Positions 1 to 8,657 of a stretch of 64,000 nucleotides of DNA are shown here, one piece after another. Under the pieces are notes generated by a model, which saw nothing but the letters and a program-made list of their open reading frames with translations, did no database searches and was not told the DNA's origin. This DNA is from Zobellia uliginosa (GTDB lineage: Bacteria > Bacteroidota > Bacteroidia > Flavobacteriales > Flavobacteriaceae), in contig NZ_FTOB01000004.1 of NCBI RefSeq assembly GCF_900156625.1, positions 620,001 to 684,000 of the forward strand, written 5' to 3'. Both the position numbers and the translations under genes were made by a program. The stretch's first letter is position 1. Each line of letters opens with the position of its first letter.

Positions 1-438
1 TACACCTTGGTTGCTTCTTCCCTGGGTAACCGAACGGGAATCAAAATTTTGAACCAAGTCATAGTTAAGCGCCAAAGTCAGTTTTTTCCATGGGCTGTCG
101 GCATCGGTAGACTTGAATACAAAAGCCCCACCGATTTGGTTGATGTCGAAATTGTTGGAAGATGTTGAATTTAGGCTACCGTTAAGATCGGAATCGATTT
201 TATTGGAATAATTCGTTCCCGATACGGAGAATAGGCCGTTGTTGAACACGGCGCTACCTGCGGGATTGATGTTGAGGGCCGATAAATCGCCTCCCAGAGA
301 TCCAAATGCGCCTCCCATAGCCTGAAATCGGGCCGAGCCCTGAATGTTTTCGGAACTGTAACGTAAGACGTCGTCAATGTTTTGGGCGCTTGCGACAACA
401 CATGCCAACAGCCCTATGAATGTTATGTATTTTCTCAT
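1..438 (-). CDS. OmpP1/FadL-type outer membrane protein, N-terminal part (cut by window edge)
   Basis: Reading the minus strand from an ATG at 438 gives 146 codons open to the window edge. The product starts with a signal peptide (hydrophobic stretch ending VASAQ). A segment with SARFQAMGGAF, LGGDLSALNINPAG and a Ser/Asn-rich strand region follows. The MGGAF...NPAG pattern is typical of the N-terminal hatch region of the flavobacterial OmpP1/FadL/TodX family, beta-barrels that let hydrophobic compounds cross the outer membrane. The substrate cannot be told. The C-terminal barrel lies outside the window. The gene sits 39 bases downstream of the next minus-strand gene and may be co-transcribed with it. 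Confidence 0.75.
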   Translation of the reverse strand, partial: MRKYITFIGLLACVVASAQNIDDVLRYSSENIQGSARFQAMGGAFGSLGGDLSALNINPAGSAVFNNGLFSVSGTNYSNKIDSDLNGSLNSTSSNNFDINQIGGAFVFKSTDADSPWKKLTLALNYDLVQNFDSRSVTQGRSNQGV

Positions 439-477
439 TCCTAGCAAATTTAGAGTAAGTTTATTCTGATTTTGGAC

Positions 478-1689
478 TTAGTTTCTACGACTTGAAGATG
501 ATCTAGAGCTTGATCCGGAAGAAGATCTTGTACTTCCTGAACTTCTTGAAGAGCTGCTAGAGCTTCTGTAGGTTCCGCTGCTCGAGCTGCTTCTACTTGA
601 GCCTGACGACCTGTACGTGCTGGTTCTGGGCGTTGAGCTGCGCTTGTAGGTGCTGCCACTGCTCGATCTTGTGCCCGAACTCCTATAGGTAGAGGTACGG
701 GGTGTGGAAGAGGTGCTGCGTCTGTAGGTACTGCTTCTAGATGAAGAATTGTACGTAGGGGTGGCCCTGGTGCTTCGGCTCGTTCTGTACGAACGGTTTT
801 GGTCGACACCTACGCTTCTTCTTGAAGCTGCTGAGGATCGGCTGCTGCTATAGCTTCTAGAAGTGCCCGTTGCCGAGCTTCTGCTTGTTCTGCTAGACGA
901 ACCATTGGCGGAGTATCTAGGTGTGGCCCTGCTACTACGGCTTGTCGCCGCGGTTCTTGTATATCTTGAACTGTTTCCTGAAATGGCATTGGTATTGCTG
1001 TAGTAACCTCTTCTGCCGCGGTTATATGCGTAGTGTCGGTTTCTGTACGAATAATTGTTGTATCCACTGTAGTATCCGTAAGGAGGACACCAAGTGCCAT
1101 AGCCGCCCCATCGGTAACCGTAGTAGCCACCGTAGAATCCGCCGTATCCATATCCGTAACCTCCCCATCCCCAAGGACTGTATCGGTATCTCCAAGGGTT
1201 GTAATAACCACCATAGCCATAGTAGCCCCCCCATCCGATCCATGGCGAAGCCCATCCGTATCCGGCGTAACCCCATCCGCTGTCGTAAATGTTGATGTTT
1301 ACACTGGTCGCATTGTCACCCCATCCTGCATAACCTGCATAATCATTGTCGTTTTTGTAATAATCGGTCAACTGGCCTTGCGAAACACTGTCTTGGGCCG
1401 ATTCACTGGAATAAGAGTCGATGTCGGTGAAAATTTCACCTTCGAGCATTTGATCGAATTGGTCGGCTTGCTGCCCGAAATATTCGGAATACACATTGTC
1501 CTCATTCTGTTCTTGTTGCTGTTGAGGCCTAGATCGGCGCTCTACACTGACTTGGGTGTCGCTGGAATAAATTCCGTCGTTGTCATAGTACGAGGCCGAT
1601 TGGTACGACCCGCAAGATGCTGCAACAATGCCGATTACGGTGCAAAGTGCAATGTGATGGATTTTACTGCGGGATGGTAAATGTATCAT
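478..1689 (-). CDS. Low-complexity Gly/Tyr/Trp- and Ser/Arg-rich lipoprotein, function unknown
   Basis: A 403-residue protein with a lipoprotein signal (hydrophobic run ending VAASC, Cys about residue 26). Three zones follow. Residues 30-125 are acidic and Gln/Asp/Ser-rich. Residues about 125-220 are made of Gly, Tyr and Trp (WGGYYGYGGYY-like runs). The last 180 residues are almost only Ser, Arg and Thr with a few Tyr (SSRSS, TPRTSTYRSS repeats). No enzyme domain is recognisable. The lipidation signal places it in the envelope. The aromatic/glycine zone resembles aggregation-prone surface proteins and the basic Ser/Arg tail could bind polyanions, but both are inferences. Large open frames on the opposite strand here are by-products of the composition. 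Confidence 0.75.
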   Translation of the reverse strand: MIHLPSRSKIHHIALCTVIGIVAASCGSYQSASYYDNDGIYSSDTQVSVERRSRPQQQQEQNEDNVYSEYFGQQADQFDQMLEGEIFTDIDSYSSESAQDSVSQGQLTDYYKNDNDYAGYAGWGDNATSVNINIYDSGWGYAGYGWASPWIGWGGYYGYGGYYNPWRYRYSPWGWGGYGYGYGGFYGGYYGYRWGGYGTWCPPYGYYSGYNNYSYRNRHYAYNRGRRGYYSNTNAISGNSSRYTRTAATSRSSRATPRYSANGSSSRTSRSSATGTSRSYSSSRSSAASRRSVGVDQNRSYRTSRSTRATPTYNSSSRSSTYRRSTSSTPRTSTYRSSGTRSSSGSTYKRSSTPRTSTYRSSGSSRSSSSSGTYRSSSSSSRSSGSTRSSSGSSSRSSSSRRN

Positions 1690-1785
1690 GGGTGCAATTT
1701 TTTATTGTTGAACATAGTAAAAATAAGTAGTTTTACCCAATTATTTTGCTAACATAAGCACAAGTTTTGTGCCAAACTAAATATA

Positions 1786-3261
1786 ATGGGTAAGAATTTG
1801 ACAAAGCGCAGCGAGGATTATTCCAAATGGTATAACGAGCTCGTAGTGAAGGCCGACTTGGCCGAAAATTCAGGTGTTCGTGGTTGTATGGTAATCAAAC
1901 CTTACGGTTTTGCCATTTGGGAGAAGATGCAGGCCGCTCTTGATAAGATGTTCAAGGAGACGGGGCATGAAAATGCTTATTTTCCGCTGTTCATACCCAA
2001 ATCGTACTTGAGTAAGGAGGCGAGCCACGTTGAAGGTTTTGCCAAAGAATGCGCCGTAGTGACCCACTACCGCTTGAAGAATGCCGAGGACGGTAGCGGT
2101 ATTATAGTGGATCCCGATGCCAAATTGGAAGAAGAGCTTATTGTAAGGCCTACCTCTGAAACCATTATTTGGGATACGTATAGGCGATGGATACAATCGT
2201 ATCGAGACCTTCCCTTGTTGATCAACCAGTGGGCCAATGTGGTACGTTGGGAAATGCGTACGCGTTTGTTTCTTAGAACTGCCGAATTTTTATGGCAAGA
2301 AGGGCATACTGCGCACGCTACCGAAGCCGAAGCAATAGAGGAGGCCGAAAAAATGATGCGGGTCTATGCCGAATTTGCCGAAGAACATATGGCCGTGCCG
2401 GTCATTCAAGGGGTGAAAACGGAAAGCGAGCGTTTTGCGGGAGCCATAGAGACCTACTGTATCGAGGCTTTGATGCAGGACGGAAAGGCACTGCAGGCCG
2501 GTACCTCTCACTTTTTGGGACAGAATTTTGCCAAGGCCTTCGATGTTAAGTTCGCGAATAAGGAAGGGAAGCAAGAACATGTTTGGGCTACTTCTTGGGG
2601 AGTTTCAACCAGATTGGTAGGGGCCTTGATCATGAGCCATAGTGATGATAACGGTTTGGTCTTGCCTCCAAAATTGGCTCCTATACAAGTGGTTATCGTT
2701 CCTATTTACAAGGGAATGGAACAATTGGACGCCATTTCTGAAAAGGTCGCTCCCTTGGTAAAAGAATTAAGGGCCAAAGGTATTTCGGTAAAATTCGATA
2801 ATAGGGATACCCATAAGCCTGGCTTTAAATTCAACGAATATGAATTGAAAGGGGTTCCGATTCGTTTGGCCATAGGGAAGCGTGATCTAGAGAACGGTAC
2901 CTACGAGGTGGCCCGAAGGGATACGTTGACGAAAGAGATTGTTCCTATGGACGATGTTGTAGCTAAAATTGAATTTCTCTTAGAGGATATTCAAAAGAAC
3001 ATATATCAAAAAGCACATTCCTTTAGGGAAGATAATATTACCGAAGTCGATACCTACGAGGAGTTTAAGAAGGTCTTGGAAGAAAAAGGAGGATTTATTT
3101 CCGCGCATTGGGACGGAACCAAGGAAACCGAGGAGAAAATAAAAGAAGAGACCAAGGCAACTATTAGATGTATCCCCTTAGGTACTGAAAACAAGGAGGG
3201 AAAGTGCATGGTGACGGGAAAATTATCATCAAAAAGAGTACTTTTTGCTAAAGCATATTAA
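1786..3261 (+). CDS. proS: Prolyl-tRNA synthetase (ProS type 3)
   Basis: A 491-residue class II aminoacyl-tRNA synthetase that charges tRNA-Pro. The length and the lack of an editing insertion match the short archaeal/eukaryotic-type (type 3) ProRS. Visible signatures are PTSETIIW, the motif 2 region [24 protein letters not shown], and the motif 3-like area [19 protein letters not shown]. The anticodon-binding domain begins near residue 300 ([10 protein letters not shown]), and a C-terminal domain ends the protein. The ATG at 1786 fits the family start ([17 protein letters not shown]). It is transcribed away from the low-complexity lipoprotein, and the tRNA-Glu pair follows on the same strand. 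Confidence 0.97.
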   Translation: MGKNLTKRSEDYSKWYNELVVKADLAENSGVRGCMVIKPYGFAIWEKMQAALDKMFKETGHENAYFPLFIPKSYLSKEASHVEGFAKECAVVTHYRLKNAEDGSGIIVDPDAKLEEELIVRPTSETIIWDTYRRWIQSYRDLPLLINQWANVVRWEMRTRLFLRTAEFLWQEGHTAHATEAEAIEEAEKMMRVYAEFAEEHMAVPVIQGVKTESERFAGAIETYCIEALMQDGKALQAGTSHFLGQNFAKAFDVKFANKEGKQEHVWATSWGVSTRLVGALIMSHSDDNGLVLPPKLAPIQVVIVPIYKGMEQLDAISEKVAPLVKELRAKGISVKFDNRDTHKPGFKFNEYELKGVPIRLAIGKRDLENGTYEVARRDTLTKEIVPMDDVVAKIEFLLEDIQKNIYQKAHSFREDNITEVDTYEEFKKVLEEKGGFISAHWDGTKETEEKIKEETKATIRCIPLGTENKEGKCMVTGKLSSKRVLFAKAY

Positions 3262-3278
3262 AAAAATTATGTTAGCTA

Positions 3279-3308
3279 TTGCGTTAGTTAAAAATAATTG
3301 TATTTTTG
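3279..3308 (+). promoter_or_regulatory. Bacteroidota-type promoter of the tRNA-Glu pair
   Basis: TTG at 3279-3281 is followed after 19 bases by TATTTTTG at 3301-3308, an exact match to the Bacteroidota TAnnTTTG -7 element with correct spacing. The first tRNA starts 23 bases further on. Confidence 0.65.
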
Positions 3309-3331
3309 CATCCGCAATTGCGTAAGGCAAT

Positions 3332-3403
3332 GGCCCGTTCGTCTAGGGGTTAGGACGCCAGGTTTTCATCCTGGTAACAGGGGTTCGATTCCCCTACGGG
3401 CTA
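3332..3403 (+). tRNA. tRNA-Glu (anticodon TTC), copy 1
   Basis: A 72-base cloverleaf. The acceptor arm is GGCCCGT/ACGGGCT, with G1 facing T72. The anticodon stem CCAGG/CCTGG encloses loop TTTTCAT, which gives anticodon TTC. The T arm is AGGGG-TTCGATT-CCCCT. The discriminator base is A and no CCA is encoded. It is identical to the second copy 86 bases downstream. Confidence 0.95.
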
Positions 3404-3489
3404 CAAAATGCAAATGAACGATAGGTAAAACCCCTAAATAAGGGTTTGTAAAGTCTAAAGTTCAGGAGCTTATTTAGAGAGTATGTATT

Positions 3490-3561
3490 GGCCCGTTCGT
3501 CTAGGGGTTAGGACGCCAGGTTTTCATCCTGGTAACAGGGGTTCGATTCCCCTACGGGCTA
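3490..3561 (+). tRNA. tRNA-Glu (anticodon TTC), copy 2
   Basis: A second 72-base copy, identical base for base to the gene at 3332. No separate promoter of the TAnnTTTG type is evident in the 86-base spacer, so both are probably processed from one transcript. rpsT follows 62 bases downstream and could share it. Confidence 0.95.
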
Positions 3562-3623
3562 CAAAAGGTTCGATGAGGATTGGGGAAGAGGAATTTTAAA
3601 AAATTATAACAAGTTAGAAAAAG

Positions 3624-3875
3624 ATGGCAAATCACAAGTCAGCATTAAAAAGAATCAGAAGAAACGAAGCAGTACGTCTTCGTAATCGCTATCAGCACAA
3701 AACTACACGTAACGCAATCAAAAAATTGCGTGGTGAAGAAAGTAAGAAGGAAGCTGAAGCTTTGTTGCCTAGCGTTGTTAGTATGATCGATAGATTGGCG
3801 AAGCGCAATATCATTCATGATAACAAAGCGGCTAACTTAAAAAGTAAATTGGCCAAGCACGTAGCTGCTTTGTAA
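3624..3875 (+). CDS. rpsT: 30S ribosomal protein S20
   Basis: An 83-residue, strongly basic helical protein starting [15 protein letters not shown], which is the S20 signature. S20 is a primary 16S rRNA-binding protein of the small subunit. The length is normal for the family. The gene lies downstream of the tRNA-Glu pair and is closed by a strong hairpin 17 bases after the stop. Confidence 0.97.
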   Translation: MANHKSALKRIRRNEAVRLRNRYQHKTTRNAIKKLRGEESKKEAEALLPSVVSMIDRLAKRNIIHDNKAANLKSKLAKHVAAL

Positions 3876-3891
3876 GATTTAAAAGTTATTA

Positions 3892-3930
3892 AAAAAAGCC
3901 CTGTCGTAAACTTTACGACAGGGCTTTTTT
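3892..3930 (+). terminator. Bidirectional rho-independent terminator (rpsT / membrane protein)
   Basis: The stem GCCCTGTCGT/ACGACAGGGC (3899-3924) has a 7-base loop. It is flanked by an A-run on the left and a T-run on the right, so it can end transcripts from rpsT (+) and from the convergent minus-strand gene. Confidence 0.85.
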
Positions 3931-3952
3931 GTTTCTATGTATCGCCTTTGTT

Positions 3953-4645
3953 CTATTTGGGCATCCTCCGTTTCATTCTTAAAAAACCGATAACAAAGAA
4001 TAGATAGCTTATAATGATCAACGACCAATGGATCCTTCTGATGATTGGTGGGGTCGGTGTTTCGTGAATGGTATGGATATACCTTATGACTTTGATAGGA
4101 AGGTAGCCAGCGTAAAAAATGAAAAGTCCGCTGCTTAACCAAAATAAAAGGTTCTCCTTTGTTTTAAAAAGTAAATCGATGGAGAAAAACTTTCTTAAAT
4201 ACATTAAAGTACTGTAAACGAGTATAATTCCCCCGAAAACATAGGCGTATACTTGCGGCAATTTACTGAAGTTGTCGACGAATGCATTTATCAAGCAGAC
4301 AACTAAAAAGAAAATACCTCCATAATATATATTCCTTTTGTGTTTTGGGTCATCGATATAGAACCTGAATATATAATAGAAATATAGGTAAAATACCAAC
4401 ATGTAGGTGTTGTATATAAACCAATTGTAATTGCGATAGGTCTCGATTGAAATTAAACTGAACTCGTCTTGGTAATTGTTTATTAGGTATCCTAATAATT
4501 CATTTAGCAAGGTGTAAATGAAAATAATAGGCAGATACGTAAGCTTTGATTCGTAATATTTGGGATACTTAAGCAATGCCAAGCCCACAGTAACTGCGTA
4601 CATGGGGATGAGCGAGTTCAGTAAAATAAAATCGAAATCTACCAA
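3953..4645 (-). CDS. Polytopic integral membrane protein, function unknown
   Basis: A 230-residue protein with about seven hydrophobic segments, rich in Tyr, Phe and Ile. Short charged loops include DDPKHKRN (about residue 99) and the C-terminal RMKRRMPK. There is no signal peptide; the first hydrophobic segment acts as anchor. No catalytic motif is seen. It follows the minus-strand lipoprotein gene by 36 bases, so they probably form a two-gene unit that ends at the 3892-3930 hairpin. I recognise the general type (flavobacterial multi-pass proteins, sometimes found near sensor kinases) but cannot give a function. Confidence 0.7.
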   Translation of the reverse strand: MVDFDFILLNSLIPMYAVTVGLALLKYPKYYESKLTYLPIIFIYTLLNELLGYLINNYQDEFSLISIETYRNYNWFIYNTYMLVFYLYFYYIFRFYIDDPKHKRNIYYGGIFFLVVCLINAFVDNFSKLPQVYAYVFGGIILVYSTLMYLRKFFSIDLLFKTKENLLFWLSSGLFIFYAGYLPIKVIRYIHTIHETPTPPIIRRIHWSLIIISYLFFVIGFLRMKRRMPK

Positions 4646-4681
4646 AGGGTAAGTTTTTTATTTAAGAATGTATGTGTGGGT

Positions 4682-5446
4682 TTATGGTTGAGAGTGGCCT
4701 TCATTTTTGGTGGTACTTCGCTCTGCGTAGAAAGGTGCGCTTGAAGCGGAGAAAAAACCGGGTAAAAATGAAGCTTCATTTTTTGTATTAGGTGTTTGCC
4801 CTGTGCTCTTTCGTGGTCCTATAGGGTTGAATTCGTCGTCTAAAAGTACCACTTCCCGTTTGCCGTCGGTGCCGTCAATGGTAAAGAACATATGGTCGCC
4901 TCCATTTTTGTTGATGGTAGGTGACATTATGATCGTATTTTGTTTGGGGTGTACTACGGGTTTGCCATCATTGTATTTTTTTTCATCCGCATAATTGGCA
5001 AAATAGAACCTTAGCGTGGTCAATTCTTCACCTGAGAGTTTGGCTTCGTTCTCGATGTAGGCCAAGTATGCTTTAATGTCTTTGTAATCGTAAGATACGT
5101 AACGGGCCGCTTTGAACTTTCCGGGTTTGGAATCGTCGCTGCTGCTTTCCGTTGCGGCATGTTGTGCCTGTGCTTTCTCTTTGGAAGGCTTTTTGGGGTC
5201 TTTGTCTTTTTCTTCCATAGCCCGTTCGTAGTTTTCTATGAGGCCTACGCGTCTGCTTTTGTAGTTTTCATAGAGCTTGTGGGCTTTGGTGGGAAGAATG
5301 ATTCCGTTGTTGTAATTGTCGTTTAAAACGGTCTCACAAGGACAATCGGGGCAGGGTTGTGCTTTTTCGTCTAGCCGGCATCCCGTAAAAATCAAGAAAA
5401 GAAGGAATGTGGCGCAGGTAAGCGCAGTTTGTTTTGAATTTTTCAT
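4682..5446 (-). CDS. Lipoprotein of unknown function with a Cys-rich N-terminus
   Basis: A 254-residue protein with a lipoprotein signal ending FTGC (Cys about residue 22). Directly after it comes a cluster of cysteines (PCPDCPC, residues about 32-38) that could form disulfides or hold metal. The middle, about residues 75-110, is a charged Lys/Glu/Ser-rich linker. The part with KAYLAYIENEAKLSGEELTTLRFYFANYADEKKY reads like a compact alpha/beta domain, and the tail is Ser/Thr/Asn-rich. No family is recognised with confidence. It is the first gene of a probable unit with the membrane protein 36 bases downstream. Confidence 0.7.
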   Translation of the reverse strand: MKNSKQTALTCATFLLFLIFTGCRLDEKAQPCPDCPCETVLNDNYNNGIILPTKAHKLYENYKSRRVGLIENYERAMEEKDKDPKKPSKEKAQAQHAATESSSDDSKPGKFKAARYVSYDYKDIKAYLAYIENEAKLSGEELTTLRFYFANYADEKKYNDGKPVVHPKQNTIIMSPTINKNGGDHMFFTIDGTDGKREVVLLDDEFNPIGPRKSTGQTPNTKNEASFLPGFFSASSAPFYAERSTTKNEGHSQP

Positions 5447-5630
5447 AATGTAAGTTTTTTAAGTTCTACTTTTTTACATAAAATTCGGGGGAAGAAAATT
5501 TTTGTGCTATAAAGATATCCGAAAAAACGGATAATTGAATCTTCATTTATGGAATTCCGTAATCTTTGAACTATAAATAGGTGGGAAAAGTAGTAATTTC
5601 CGCTTTGTTTTAAGGGAAAGGCGGGTAATC

Positions 5631-5673
5631 AAAAAAAATCCCGAACACCAGATTGTAGACTGGAATTCGGGAT
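5631..5673 (-). terminator. Rho-independent terminator of rho
   Basis: On the minus strand ATCCCGAA...TTCGGGAT (5638-5673) pairs, with an inner CCAG/CTGG stem and an 8-base loop. It is followed by a run of eight T (plus-strand A-run at 5631-5638). It lies 38 bases after the rho stop codon. Confidence 0.85.
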
Positions 5674-5710
5674 GCTGTAAATTTGATATCTTACTTAAAT
5701 CAATAAAAAC

Positions 5711-7384
5711 TTATTGATTCATAGTCAGCAAAAACTCTTCATTGTTTTTGGTCTGTTTGATGCGTTGCTCAATGAATTCCATGGCTTCGACAGGATTCAT
5801 ATCCGCCAAGTATTTTCTTAGGATCCACATGCGCTGAATAGTGCTTTCGTCCAATAACAGGTCGTCGCGTCTTGTACTTGAAGAGGTAAGGTCGATAGCG
5901 GGGAAAATCCTTCTGTTTGAAATCTTACGATCCAATTGAAGTTCCATGTTACCTGTTCCTTTGAATTCTTCAAAAATCACCTCGTCCATTTTTGAACCGG
6001 TCTCCGTAAGGGCGGTCGCGATGATAGAGAGTGAACCGCCGTTTTCAATGTTTCGGGCAGCTCCAAAGAAACGTTTGGGCTTGTGAAGGGCATTGGCGTC
6101 TACACCACCACTCAATACTTTACCGGAAGCAGGTTGTACCGTGTTGTAGGCCCTGGCCAGACGGGTAATGGAGTCTAAAAGAATAACGACATCATGGCCG
6201 CATTCTACTAGACGCTTCGCTTTTTCCAGAACAATGTTCGCTACGCGCACATGTTCGGTAGCCTCTTTGTCAAAAGTAGAGGCAACGACTTCGCCACGTA
6301 CGTTACGTTGCATGTCGGTAACCTCTTCAGGACGTTCGTCTATCAGCAAGATGATTTGGTATACCTCTGGGTGGTTGGCGGCAATTGCATTGGCAATCGC
6401 TTTCAATAGCATGGTCTTACCCGTTTTTGGTTGGGATACGATCATACCTCTTTGTCCCTTTCCGATAGGGGAGAATAAATCTATGATTCTGGTAGAGATA
6501 TTACTTTGTCTGTCCGCCAAGTTGAATTTTTCTTGGGGGAAAAGTGGGGTCAAATGCTCGAAAGATACCCGGTCTCTCACCACTTGGGGGTCGATTCCGT
6601 TAATTTTATTGACTTTGATCAAAGGGAAATATTTTTCACCTTCTTTAGGAGGTCTTACGTTTCCTAAAACGGTATCCCCTGTTTTAAGTCCGAATAACCT
6701 GATCTGTGATTGTGATACATAGATATCATCGGGAGATGATAGGTAATTGTAATCTGAAGAGCGTAAAAACCCGTAACCGTCTTGCATGATATCTAGAACG
6801 CCTTCGCTTTCTATGATGCTGTCAAATTCAAACTCGGGCTCTTTGTACCTGTTTTTTAGATCCTTGTCAAAATTGCTTTTGTCATAGGTCGTTTTTTGGT
6901 GACGTTGGTTCTTGTTGTTATTGGGGTTGTTGGAGTTACCGCTGGGGGTATTTTGATTCTTGTGCTGTGGGTTGCCCTTGGCTTCCCTTTTTGCAGGGCC
7001 GGAATTGGTCTTTACCGGTCTTGGGCGAGGTTTTTTGACTTCGGTAGGTGTTGCCTTTGCCGCTGGTGCCGCTGGTGTCCCTTCCGGAGTTTCCGATTTT
7101 TCCGGGGCTTCTACTTTTTCCTTTTTCTCGGGAGCGGAAGCTTTGGTTGTCGGTTTTTTGGTCTCGGTTGCCGTTCTTGGTTTACGTGCTCTAGGTTTGG
7201 GTTTTTCCTCTGTTTTTGTAGCGGTTACTTCTGCTACAACTTTAGGATTGGCTGCTTGTACATCTAAGATTTGATAAACAAGGTCCAACTTTTTTAGGGT
7301 TTTGAACTTTGGCACGTTAAGGCCTTTGGCAATTTCCTGCAATTCAGGCAGTTTTTTTGCTTTTAAATCTGAAATTTCAAACAT
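5711..7384 (-). CDS. rho: Transcription termination factor Rho
   Basis: A 557-residue hexameric RNA helicase that ends transcription. Domain order: a SAP-like Rho_N segment (residues 1-45), then a long low-complexity insert (about 55-185). Its first part is Lys/Pro/Ala/Glu-rich and its second Asn/Gln/Lys-rich with NPNNNKNQ. The primary RNA-binding cold-shock domain follows (about 190-265, [20 protein letters not shown]), then the RecA-type ATPase with P-loop SQPKTGKT near residue 315. Walker B is [16 protein letters not shown], and the Q-loop region contains [22 protein letters not shown]. coli Rho is 419 residues; the extra length lies in the insert, which is typical for Bacteroidota. It is divergent from the DUF4293 gene. 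Confidence 0.97.
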   Translation of the reverse strand: MFEISDLKAKKLPELQEIAKGLNVPKFKTLKKLDLVYQILDVQAANPKVVAEVTATKTEEKPKPRARKPRTATETKKPTTKASAPEKKEKVEAPEKSETPEGTPAAPAAKATPTEVKKPRPRPVKTNSGPAKREAKGNPQHKNQNTPSGNSNNPNNNKNQRHQKTTYDKSNFDKDLKNRYKEPEFEFDSIIESEGVLDIMQDGYGFLRSSDYNYLSSPDDIYVSQSQIRLFGLKTGDTVLGNVRPPKEGEKYFPLIKVNKINGIDPQVVRDRVSFEHLTPLFPQEKFNLADRQSNISTRIIDLFSPIGKGQRGMIVSQPKTGKTMLLKAIANAIAANHPEVYQIILLIDERPEEVTDMQRNVRGEVVASTFDKEATEHVRVANIVLEKAKRLVECGHDVVILLDSITRLARAYNTVQPASGKVLSGGVDANALHKPKRFFGAARNIENGGSLSIIATALTETGSKMDEVIFEEFKGTGNMELQLDRKISNRRIFPAIDLTSSSTRRDDLLLDESTIQRMWILRKYLADMNPVEAMEFIEQRIKQTKNNEEFLLTMNQ

Positions 7385-7546
7385 TAAGTAGGATATAAAT
7401 TATACGTCTCTTGTATTGATAAGAAGTGAATTGTTATCTGAGTATTACGAGGGAAAGATTTCCCAATAGGTAAGTGTAATAACTAATAATCTCACAATAT
7501 TACGAATTATTTTGCTTGTGACATCGATTTTTTTCAAAAAGACGTG

Positions 7547-7554
7547 TATTTTTG
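7547..7554 (+). promoter_or_regulatory. -7 promoter element of the DUF4293 gene
   Basis: TATTTTTG matches TAnnTTTG exactly and ends 23 bases before the start codon. That offset recurs in front of several genes here. No clear TTG lies at the ideal distance upstream. Confidence 0.5.
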
Positions 7555-7577
7555 TGGAGTAAAATGGAGTTTAGGCA

Positions 7578-7988
7578 ATGATTCAAAGAATACAAACAGT
7601 TTATTTGCTCATAGTTGTATTAGTAGCGGGAGTACTGCCGTTCTGGGTGAATCTCTGGTCTGATGCGGAAGGAAACGAGATTTTTGCGAGCCATGAAATC
7701 TTTATTTCGCTTACATTTTATATTTCATCATTATTGGCGCTTATTGCCATAGTGATGTTCAAAAACAGGAAAAATCAATTTGTGATGAACAGATTGAACA
7801 TGATATTGAATCTTTTTTTACTAGGATTTTTCGTTTACCGGTCGCTAAATTTATCCGGAGAGATTTCGGTCTCGGAGAAGGGTATTGGGATGCTGATTCC
7901 TATTATTTCTATCGTTTTTCTGGTTCTTGCCAATAGGGCCATCAAGAAGGATGAGGATCTTGTAAAATCTGTTGATCGTCTACGATAA
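7578..7988 (+). CDS. DUF4293 family membrane protein
   Basis: A 136-residue protein with four predicted membrane helices (about residues 5-25, 45-65, 75-92 and 105-122) and a short charged C-terminus (KKDEDLVKSVDRLR). The start MIQRIQTVYLL and the overall pattern are those of DUF4293, a Bacteroidota-specific family often encoded divergently from rho, as here. No biochemical function is known. A clear terminator follows 30 bases after the stop. Confidence 0.85.
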   Translation: MIQRIQTVYLLIVVLVAGVLPFWVNLWSDAEGNEIFASHEIFISLTFYISSLLALIAIVMFKNRKNQFVMNRLNMILNLFLLGFFVYRSLNLSGEISVSEKGIGMLIPIISIVFLVLANRAIKKDEDLVKSVDRLR

Positions 7989-8016
7989 ACCTAACATCTT
8001 AGTAGTATTAGTGCGT

Positions 8017-8047
8017 AAAACCCGGAGTAGTTACCGGGTTTTTTTTA
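8017..8047 (+). terminator. Rho-independent terminator of the DUF4293 gene
   Basis: The stem AACCCGG/CCGGGTT (8019-8040) has an 8-base loop and is followed by a T-run to 8047. The preceding A-run would also allow use by the convergent phosphodiesterase gene, whose stop lies at 8049. Confidence 0.8.
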
Positions 8048-8048
8048 T

Positions 8049-8543
8049 TTATCGTTTTCCGAGTTCTACTACTTCTAGGTCCTTTATATCCGTTCCATCA
8101 ATAACAAACCGTAACATGGTGCGAACCTGGTGAAAGCCGTGTTTGCCACAGGCGCCTGGGTTCATATGGAGTACGCCAAGCTTTTGGTCCATCATAACCT
8201 TAAGGATGTGCGAATGCCCGCAAATGAACAGCTTGGGAGGCTTGGCCTTGATGATGTCGCGGGTCCTGCCGTTGTATTTCGGGGGGTAACCGCCGATATG
8301 GGTCATAAGCACCTCTACACCTTCGCAGAAAAAACGGTCGTTCAACGGAAATTCCTTTTGAATGATGTGGTCGTCAATATTTCCGTAAACGGCCCTTAGC
8401 GGTTTAATGCTCCGCAAGGTGTCGGTTACCTTTAAACTACCGATATCGCCTGCGTGCCATATTTCATCCGCTTGACGGGCATATTTTAAAATGGTGTCGT
8501 CAATATGTGAATGCGTGTCGGAAAGCAATAGAATTTTGGTCAT
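8049..8543 (-). CDS. YfcE/MJ0936-type metallophosphoesterase
   Basis: A 164-residue protein of the calcineurin-like phosphoesterase fold. The dimetal site motifs are in order: LLLSDTHSH (D-x-H), HAGDIG (GD), VYGNIDD (GN-D), TH near residue 82 and CGHSH (GHxH). The length equals that of YfcE/MJ0936 phosphodiesterases, small cytosolic enzymes that act on phosphodiester model substrates and whose natural substrate is poorly defined. It converges with the DUF4293 gene and is divergent from truA. Confidence 0.88.
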   Translation of the reverse strand: MTKILLLSDTHSHIDDTILKYARQADEIWHAGDIGSLKVTDTLRSIKPLRAVYGNIDDHIIQKEFPLNDRFFCEGVEVLMTHIGGYPPKYNGRTRDIIKAKPPKLFICGHSHILKVMMDQKLGVLHMNPGACGKHGFHQVRTMLRFVIDGTDIKDLEVVELGKR

Positions 8544-8600
8544 GTGGTCTCGTGAAAATTAGGTGATAGGACTTCGGCCTTGTCAATATTTTTAGTGGCA

Positions 8601-8632
8601 TTGTTCTGTTTGGTCAAAGAAAAGTATCTTTG
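8601..8632 (+). promoter_or_regulatory. Bacteroidota-type promoter of truA
   Basis: TTG at 8601-8603 is followed after 21 bases by TATCTTTG at 8625-8632, an exact -7 consensus. The truA start lies 26 bases downstream. Confidence 0.6.
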
Positions 8633-8657
8633 AGGCTCACAAAATTAAAGGTTTCGG

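Noticed and set aside
450-809. 119-codon minus-strand frame with Ala/Pro/Gln-rich product
   Set aside because: It is an alternate frame of the Ser/Arg repeat region and has no independent support.
1033-1680. 215-codon plus-strand frame across the low-complexity lipoprotein
   Set aside because: It is antisense to a protein with a clear lipoprotein signal. Its Val/Ser/Ile-rich product mirrors the repeat composition, and no start signal or family is seen.
5516-5533. Short hairpin TATCCG-AAAAAA-CGGATA
   Set aside because: It has a 6-bp stem without T-run, and the rho terminator is already explained by the hairpin at 5631-5673.
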